Positions 6,683 through 11,227 of a stretch of DNA of 11,227 bases are shown one piece after another. The notes under the pieces are model-generated. The model did not search any database, was not told the DNA's origin, and saw only the letters and a list, made by a program, of their open reading frames with translations. The position numbers and the translations under genes were made by a program. Numbering within the stretch: position 1 is the stretch's first letter; every line of letters starts with the position of its first letter. This stretch comes from Nocardioidaceae bacterium (GTDB lineage: Bacteria; Actinomycetota; Actinomycetes; Propionibacteriales; Nocardioidaceae): contig JAGQUE010000149.1 of NCBI GenBank assembly GCA_020438665.1, forward strand, positions 1 to 11,227. The letters run 5' to 3'.

Positions 6683-7678
6683 ATGCGAGACATCACCGTG
6701 CTGTCGGGCGGGATCGGCGGTGCCCGGTTCCTCCAGGGGCTCCTCCATGGCATCCGCGAGGGCCTGCTCCCCGGCGTCGCCGGGGACGCGCGGGTGACCG
6801 TGGTCGCCAACACCGCCGACGACCTGTGGGTACACGGCCTCAAGGTCTGCCCCGACCTCGACACGGTCATGTACACCCTCGGTGGAGGCATCGACGCCGA
6901 ACGCGGCTGGGGCCGGCGCGACGAGACGTGGAGCGTTCGCGAGGAGCTCGCCGCCTATGGCGTGCAGCCGACGTGGTTCGGCCTCGGCGACCGCGACATC
7001 GCCACCCACCTCGTCCGCACCCAGATGCTCGACGCGGGCTACCGGCTCTCCGAGGTGACCGAGGCACTGTGCGCGCGGTGGCGCCCCGGCGTCCGACTGC
7101 TGCCGATGTCCGATGACCGGGTGGAGACCCACATCGCCGTCGCCGACCCCGAGGCACCCAGCGGACGGCGCGCGATCCACTTCCAGGAGTACTGGGTCCG
7201 GCTGCGCGCCGAGGTGCCCGCCGAGGCGGTCGTCGTGGTGGGGCTCGCCGAGGCGACGCCGGCCCCGGGCGTGCTCGAGGCGATCGCCGAGGCCGACCTC
7301 GTCCTGGTGCCACCGTCCAACCCGGTGGTGTCGGTGGGGACCATCCTGGGCGTCCAGGGCGTCACCGAGGCGCTCCAGGCGACCACCGCCCCCGTCGTCG
7401 GCGTCTCCCCCATCATCGGGGGGACCCACGTGCGCGGCATGGCCCAGCAGCTGCTGACCGCGATCGGGGTGCCGGTCACCGCCGCCGGGGTGGGCCTCCA
7501 CTACGGCGCCCGGTCGGCCGGCGGGGTCCTCGACGGCTGGCTGGTGGCCGACTCCGACGGGGCGCTCGTCCCCGAGCTCACCTCCGGCGGCCTCGCGTGC
7601 CGCGCCGTCCCCCTGCTGATGACCGACCACGACGCGACCGCGGCCATGGTCGCCGCGGCTGTCGCGCTGGTGTCGTGA
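6683..7678 (+). CDS. fbiA: 2-phospho-L-lactate transferase / FbiA (F420 biosynthesis)
   Basis: CofD/FbiA joins the guanylylated three-carbon phosphate (enolpyruvyl- or lactyl-diphosphoguanosine) to the deazaflavin Fo, giving (dehydro-)F420-0. The 331 residues match the length I recall for mycobacterial FbiA. Seen: N-terminal LSGGIGGARF (7-16) nucleotide/phosphate loop, NTADDLWVHGLKVCPDLDTV (43-62) with the conserved Asp pair, PMSDDRVETH (141-150), and PPSNPVVSVGTILG (210-223). The ATG at 6683 is preceded by AGGG at a suitable distance and homology starts at once; the open frame further upstream is not coding. Its stop overlaps the cofE start as GTGA, so the two are an operon. It is divergent from whiB. 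The actual donor (PEP-derived versus lactate-derived) depends on the guanylyltransferase (FbiD/CofC), which is not in this window. Confidence 0.96.
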   Translation: MRDITVLSGGIGGARFLQGLLHGIREGLLPGVAGDARVTVVANTADDLWVHGLKVCPDLDTVMYTLGGGIDAERGWGRRDETWSVREELAAYGVQPTWFGLGDRDIATHLVRTQMLDAGYRLSEVTEALCARWRPGVRLLPMSDDRVETHIAVADPEAPSGRRAIHFQEYWVRLRAEVPAEAVVVVGLAEATPAPGVLEAIAEADLVLVPPSNPVVSVGTILGVQGVTEALQATTAPVVGVSPIIGGTHVRGMAQQLLTAIGVPVTAAGVGLHYGARSAGGVLDGWLVADSDGALVPELTSGGLACRAVPLLMTDHDATAAMVAAAVALVS

Positions 7679-8673
7679 GCGGTCGCCTCACCGTCGTCGC
7701 CCCGGACGGCGTCCTCGAGGTCCGCGCCGGCGACGACCTGGTGGCGCTGCTGCTCGATGCCCTCGCCGGCGAGGGAGAGTCGCTCGCGGACGGCGACGTC
7801 GTGCTGGTGACCAGCAAGGTCGTCGCCAAGGCGGAGGGCCGGGTCGCGACCGGTGACCGGCACGAGGCGCTGCTGGCCCAGCCCCACCGCGTGGTGGCAC
7901 GGCGCGGCGCCACGCTCATCGTCCGCACCGAGCTGGGCCTGACCCTCGCCGCCGGCGGCATCGACGCCTCCAACGTCGAGGCGGGCCGGATCGTGCTGCT
8001 GCCCGAGGACCCGGATGCCTCGGCCCGTGCGATGAGAGCGGCGATCCAGGAGCGCACGGGCGTGCGGGTCGCCGTGATCGTCACCGACACCGCCGGGCGT
8101 GCCTGGCGCGAGGGCCAGACCGACCTCGCGATCGGCGCCGCCGGGCTGCGCGTCGTCGAGTCCTTCGCCGGCCGCACCGACTCCTATGGCAACCCGCTGG
8201 TCGTGACGGCCCCGGCCGTCGCCGACGAGCTCGCCGGCGCCGCCGAGCTGGCGCAGGGCAAGCTCGCCGCGCGCCCGTTCGCCGTGGTGCGGGGACGAGC
8301 CGACCTGGTGCTGCCCGTGGCCGAGGACGGCGACGGCGCGGGAGCGCTGGTGCGGCCGCCGACCGGTGACCTGTTCGGGTTCGGTGCCCGCGAGGCGGTG
8401 GTGCGGGCCCTGGCCGGCGACCCCGCCGATCAGGAGGCGTTCGGCTCCCCCGCGAGCCCTGACGAGCTGGACCGGGCGCTGACCGAGGTCCTCGGCGAGG
8501 GCGCCGCGGTGGCGACCGCCGACGGTGTCGTGGTCGCCGGCCCGCCGGAGGTGGTGTCCGCGGTGGCCTTCGCCCACGGCTGGCTGGCCGAGGCCGGCGA
8601 CGAGGGCGTCCACGTCATCCCTAGGCCAGGTCCTGGTGCCCGGTCTCGTGGAGCGACTCCACCAACGCCTTGA
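7675..8673 (+). CDS. cofE: Coenzyme F420-0:L-glutamate ligase (CofE), lacking the FbiB C-terminal nitroreductase domain
   Basis: GTP-dependent ligase adding L-glutamate residues to F420-0. CofE domain about residues 1-245: SKVVAKAEGR (47-56), GGIDASNV (94-101), DTAGRAWREGQTDLAIG (138-154) and YGNPL (171-175). The GTG start forms GTGA with the fbiA stop. Full-length FbiB is, from memory, about 448 residues with an FMN-binding nitroreductase half that reduces dehydro-F420-0; here the protein is 332 residues and the part after 250 is a short unrelated-looking tail containing a DGVVVAGPPEVVSAVAFAHGWLAE helix-strand region. The last 17 residues or so (Pro/Gly/Arg-rich) are read antisense to the conserved 3' end of manC and look like non-functional read-through. 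The missing reductase must be encoded elsewhere or be replaced. Confidence 0.93.
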   Translation: MSGRLTVVAPDGVLEVRAGDDLVALLLDALAGEGESLADGDVVLVTSKVVAKAEGRVATGDRHEALLAQPHRVVARRGATLIVRTELGLTLAAGGIDASNVEAGRIVLLPEDPDASARAMRAAIQERTGVRVAVIVTDTAGRAWREGQTDLAIGAAGLRVVESFAGRTDSYGNPLVVTAPAVADELAGAAELAQGKLAARPFAVVRGRADLVLPVAEDGDGAGALVRPPTGDLFGFGAREAVVRALAGDPADQEAFGSPASPDELDRALTEVLGEGAAVATADGVVVAGPPEVVSAVAFAHGWLAEAGDEGVHVIPRPGPGARSRGATPPTP

Positions 8674-9700
8674 CGTCCTGGGCGCGGTCGGTGGTGGTGA
8701 CGAGCAGGGCGTCACCGGTGTCCACCACGACGACGTCGTCCAACCCGATCACCGCGACGACGCGATCGGGGTGGGTGACCACGAGGCCCGACGCATCCAC
8801 CACCCGGACACGTCGCGGGTCGCCCAGCACCGCGACGCCGTCCGGCGTGGCCGGGAGCAGCGTGCGCAGGTTGGCGAAGTCACCGATGTCGTCCCAGCCG
8901 AAGGTGCCCGGCACGACCGCCACGCGGCCGAGGTCGGCGGCGGGTTCCGCGACCGCGTGGTCGATGGCGATCCGGGGCAGCGTCGGCCAGACCTCGTCGA
9001 GCGAGCCGAGGTCGGCGGCGACCGCTCGGAGCTTGGCCGCGAAGCCAGGGTGGTGGTGCGCGAGCAGGTCCAGCAGCACGCCGGGTCGTGCGACGAACAT
9101 GCCGGCGTTCCACAGGTGGTGCCCCGCCGCCAGATAGGAGGCCGCGACGTCGGCGGACGGCTTCTCGACGAAGCGTGCCACCGCGTAGACGCCCGGCTGT
9201 CCCGGCAGCGGGTCGCCCTGCCGGATATAGCCGAACCCGGTGGCCGCATGCGTGGGGGCGATGCCGATGGTGACCAGCCAGTCCTCCCGCGCGGCGTCCA
9301 CCGCACGCCGGACACAGTCGGCGAAGGCGTCGTCGTCGGTGATGACGTGGTCGGCGGCGAACGACCCCATCACCGCCTGCGGGTCACGGGTCTCGAGCAC
9401 CGCCGCCGCGAGCCCGATCGCCGCCATCGAGTCACGCGGGGCCGGCTCGGCGAGAACGGCATCCGCCGGGAGGCCGGCCAGCTGGGCGGCGACGGCGTCA
9501 CGGTGGGCTCGGCCGGTCACCACCAGCACCCGGTCGGCGGCCAGCGGACCGAGACGGTCGACGGTCGCCTGGAGCAGGGAGCGGCCGCCGCCGGTGAGGT
9601 CGTGGAGGAACTTGGGACGGGCGCGCCGGGAGAGCGGCCAGAGCCTGGTGCCGGCGCCTCCGGCCGGGACGACGGCCCAGAAGTGCTCGATCTCGCCCAT
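8621..9700 (-). CDS. manC: Mannose-1-phosphate guanylyltransferase
   Basis: Transfers GMP from GTP to mannose-1-phosphate to make GDP-mannose, the donor for mannosylated lipids, glycans and proteins. 359 residues, the usual length for a single-domain enzyme without a fused isomerase. Seen: pyrophosphorylase signature GGAGTRLWPLSRRARPKFL (14-32), AADHVI (115-120) metal/nucleotide site, FVEKPS (177-182), WNAGMF (197-202) and GWDDIGD (268-274). The ATG at 9700 fits homology and follows a TAGGCT element by 8 bases; the open frame runs on upstream antisense to the next gene but is not coding there. Product of the ManB at the left edge is its substrate. Only 24 bases separate its start from the divergent TIGR03089 gene. 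Its 3' end overlaps cofE by 53 bases. Confidence 0.96.
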   Translation of the reverse strand: MGEIEHFWAVVPAGGAGTRLWPLSRRARPKFLHDLTGGGRSLLQATVDRLGPLAADRVLVVTGRAHRDAVAAQLAGLPADAVLAEPAPRDSMAAIGLAAAVLETRDPQAVMGSFAADHVITDDDAFADCVRRAVDAAREDWLVTIGIAPTHAATGFGYIRQGDPLPGQPGVYAVARFVEKPSADVAASYLAAGHHLWNAGMFVARPGVLLDLLAHHHPGFAAKLRAVAADLGSLDEVWPTLPRIAIDHAVAEPAADLGRVAVVPGTFGWDDIGDFANLRTLLPATPDGVAVLGDPRRVRVVDASGLVVTHPDRVVAVIGLDDVVVVDTGDALLVTTTDRAQDVKALVESLHETGHQDLA

Positions 9701-9708
9701 GGAGGCGC

Positions 9709-9714
9709 AGCCTA
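9709..9714 (-). promoter_or_regulatory. Putative -10 element of a leaderless manC promoter
   Basis: Minus-strand TAGGCT followed by 8 bases and the manC ATG at 9700. It shares two bases (9713-9714) with the plus-strand -10 of the divergent gene, so the two promoters overlap. Confidence 0.5.
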
Positions 9715-9718
9715 CGCT
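9713..9718 (+). promoter_or_regulatory. Putative -10 element of a leaderless TIGR03089 gene promoter
   Basis: Plus-strand TACGCT fits TANNNT and is followed by 6 bases and the GTG start at 9725. There is no room for a leader or ribosome binding site outside the manC coding region other than this 24-base gap. Confidence 0.45.
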
Positions 9719-9724
9719 GGCGCC

Positions 9725-10450
9725 GTGACGACGTTCCGCGACCTGCTGACGACGCGCCTGCGGCACCGCCCCGGCGACCCGCTGGTCACCTTCTATGACG
9801 AGGCGACCGGCGAGCGCACGGAGCTCTCGGTGACGACCTATGCCAACTGGGTGGCCAAGATGGCGTCGCTGCTGGTGGACGAGCTGGGCCTTGAACGCGG
9901 CGACCGGCTGCTCGTGGACCTGCCGGCCCACTGGCTGGGGCCGGTGGTTCTCGGCGCCGCCTGGACCGCGGGGCTCGAGGTCGTCTGGGACGGCGAACCG
10001 GACGCCGTGGTGTGCGGTCCCGACGCGCTCGGCCGTTGGGCGGCCCGCGCCACCGAGCTGCCCGTGGTCGCCACCGCGCTGCTGCCGCTCGGCGTGCGGT
10101 TCACGTCGCCGCTGGCCGACGGCGTCCACGACCTCGGCGTAGCGGTGTGGGGCCAGCCCGACTCGTTCGTCCCCTGGGACCCGCCGACCGAGGACGACCC
10201 GGCGGTGGCCGGCACCAGCCACGGCGCGCTCTGGGCCGGCGCCTCCAGCGGCACCACCGTCTCGTCGGGCGCGCGGCTGCTCTCGACGGCCAGCCCGACG
10301 TCGGCCGCGGGCCTGGCGTCGTTCACCGACACCGTGGCGACGGGCGGGTCGCTGGTCCTCGTCCGCCATGCCACGCCGCCGCGCCTCGACGCCATCGCCG
10401 CGGCGGAACGCGCCACGGCGCGGTGGGACGGTCAGCCGACGAGGTCGTAG
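9725..10450 (+). CDS. TIGR03089 family protein (AMP-binding-enzyme-like N-terminal half)
   Basis: A 241-residue protein of the actinobacterial TIGR03089 family, which is usually single-copy and remotely similar to acyl-CoA synthetase/AMP-binding enzymes. Seen: an opening FRDLLTTRLRHRPGDPLVTFYD block as in ligase N-termini, YANWVAKMASLL (39-50), GDRLLVDLPAHWLGPVVLGAAWTAG (59-83), and a degenerate adenylate loop ASSGTTVSSGARLL (173-186) where true enzymes have TSGSTGxPK with a Lys. The C-terminal adenylation subdomain is absent, so activity as a ligase is unlikely. Function is unknown. It is divergent from manC, as I recall for the mycobacterial neighbourhood around Rv3268. GTG start with a -10 element 6 bases ahead. 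Its last 19 bases overlap the convergent FG-GAP gene. Confidence 0.85.
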   Translation: MTTFRDLLTTRLRHRPGDPLVTFYDEATGERTELSVTTYANWVAKMASLLVDELGLERGDRLLVDLPAHWLGPVVLGAAWTAGLEVVWDGEPDAVVCGPDALGRWAARATELPVVATALLPLGVRFTSPLADGVHDLGVAVWGQPDSFVPWDPPTEDDPAVAGTSHGALWAGASSGTTVSSGARLLSTASPTSAAGLASFTDTVATGGSLVLVRHATPPRLDAIAAAERATARWDGQPTRS

Positions 10451-11227
10451 CCCGCGAAGCCCTCGCCCAGGAAGCGCCGCTCGGCGAAGCCGTTCGCGGT
10501 CCCGCGCAGCAGCCACAGATAGCCCGTGGTCTTCTCCCGAACGATCACGTCCGGGCGCGGGCCGCCGTTGACGAGCCCGTCGCCGATGGTCCAGTCGTAC
10601 GGCGCCAGGTCGACGCTGAGCGTCCGCGCGGCGTTGACCAGGCCACCGGGGCCGTTGCCGGGATAGAACTTCATCGCGGGACCGACGCGGAAGAGGCTGT
10701 CGGGGGCACCATCGCCGTCCCAGCGACCGACACCCAGCTGACGCCCGGCCTTGATGGGGCCATAGGCGACATAGCTGGGCTTGAGGCCGCTGAGACCCGC
10801 ACCGGGATAGATGCGCATGCCCCCACCTCGGGGCTGGCCCATCAGGTCGGGGAAGCCGTCGCCCGTCGTGTCGCCGACCGCGGCGAGCAGCTGGACGCTG
10901 CCGAAGCCGGTGCCGATCTTGATCCGCTTGCCGAAGTGGCCGGTGCCGTCACCGCGTCGCAGCCACAGCACACCGGTCAGCCGGTTGCGGACCACCAGGT
11001 CCCCGAACCCGTCCCGGTCCCAGTCGCCGACATTGAGCAGCAGGTTGACGTCGGGCAGCGAGAGCCCGCTGTCGATGGGACGGCCGACGTTGAAGGCACC
11101 GCTGTTGGTGAGCACCTGGAGGCGGCCGTTGCGGATCCCGACGACGTCGGCGACGCCGCTGCCGGTGATCTCCGCAGCGGAGAACCCGGCGAGGTTGCGG
11201 AACCTGTTGAACGGTCCGATCGCATGG
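10432..11227 (-). CDS. FG-GAP/VCBS repeat protein (5' end beyond window)
   Basis: The frame stays open to the right edge, so only the last 265 residues or so are seen. They form tandem repeats of about 45-50 residues, each with a VGDWDRDGFGDLVVR-type calcium-binding loop (DxDxDG) followed by a strand like LWLRRGDG, RIYPGAG or KFYPGNG. About five copies, partly degenerate, can be counted, as in integrin-type beta-propellers. Such propellers in actinobacteria are usually C-terminal parts of secreted proteins, often joined to peptidoglycan hydrolase or other catalytic domains; the N-terminus and any signal peptide are outside. A GTG at 11115 is internal and is not taken as the start, because repeat-like sequence continues upstream of it. 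It ends in GYDLVG and overlaps the TIGR03089 gene by 19 bases. Confidence 0.85.
   Translation of the reverse strand, partial: HAIGPFNRFRNLAGFSAAEITGSGVADVVGIRNGRLQVLTNSGAFNVGRPIDSGLSLPDVNLLLNVGDWDRDGFGDLVVRNRLTGVLWLRRGDGTGHFGKRIKIGTGFGSVQLLAAVGDTTGDGFPDLMGQPRGGGMRIYPGAGLSGLKPSYVAYGPIKAGRQLGVGRWDGDGAPDSLFRVGPAMKFYPGNGPGGLVNAARTLSVDLAPYDWTIGDGLVNGGPRPDVIVREKTTGYLWLLRGTANGFAERRFLGEGFAGYDLVG

Noticed and set aside
8525..10450. A 641-codon plus-strand frame that looks like a fusion ending in the TIGR03089 protein
   Set aside because: The first two thirds are antisense to manC and low in complexity; the family match starts exactly at the GTG at 9725 behind a -10 element.
8621..10516. A 631-codon reading of manC with a long N-terminal extension
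   Set aside because: The extension is antisense to the TIGR03089 gene and homology begins at the ATG at 9700.
10432..11115. The FG-GAP protein taken as complete from the GTG at 11115
   Set aside because: The frame stays open to the window edge and an additional repeat-like segment lies upstream, so the gene is 5'-truncated by the window.
1..11227. CRISPR arrays, insertion sequences, tRNA or rRNA genes, toxin-antitoxin pairs, prophage genes
   Set aside because: I looked for direct repeats with spacers, terminal inverted repeats, transposase motifs and tRNA-like ends and saw none; gene content and composition are uniform.

Overview
The window looks like chromosomal DNA from a high-GC actinobacterium, most plausibly a Nocardioides-like member of the Propionibacteriales (the genus is inference). 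The evidence is the GC-rich third codon positions, frequent GTG starts, a WhiB-family regulator, F420 biosynthesis genes, and actinobacteria-specific families (DUF3499, DUF5719, TIGR03089). Gene order resembles, from memory, the Mycobacterium tuberculosis Rv3257c-Rv3268 neighbourhood: manB, DUF3499, a divergent zincin-like gene, whiB2, fbiA-fbiB, manC and a TIGR03089 gene. It is therefore mainly a conserved core neighbourhood, not a mobile or defence island. No mobile element, CRISPR array, tRNA or rRNA was seen, and no gap between genes exceeds about 185 bases.

Layout, left to right. A phosphomannomutase (manB, minus strand) runs off the left edge. Upstream of it, on the same strand, is a small DUF3499 protein. 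Divergent from that is a zincin-fold protein whose HExxH motif is gone. Next, on the minus strand, come a membrane-anchored DUF5719 protein, a 944-residue family 2 glycosyltransferase with a large multi-pass membrane region (the pair is coupled by an ATGA overlap), and whiB. Divergent from whiB is the F420 pair fbiA/cofD and cofE (GTGA overlap). Convergent with these is manC, mannose-1-phosphate guanylyltransferase. A TIGR03089 protein starts only 24 bases from manC on the other strand. At the right edge is the C-terminal part of an FG-GAP/VCBS beta-propeller-like protein, open at its 5' end.

How the genes work together. ManB and ManC give the last two steps to GDP-mannose, the donor for mannosylated lipids and polysaccharides. 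The glycosyltransferase/DUF5719 pair is a candidate envelope-glycan module, although its donor sugar is not known. CofD and CofE make and glutamylate coenzyme F420. WhiB is an iron-sulfur regulator of cell division and differentiation.

The most interesting signals are not new genes. They are: a recurrent TANNNT -10 element (often TAGGCT) placed 6 to 8 bases before the start codons of six genes, implying leaderless mRNAs; two such elements overlapping back to back in the 24-base manC/TIGR03089 gap; a strong whiB promoter containing an operator-like inverted repeat; an F420 ligase lacking the usual FbiB nitroreductase half; a protease-fold protein without its metal site; and tyrosine codon use in which TAT appears only after a C.
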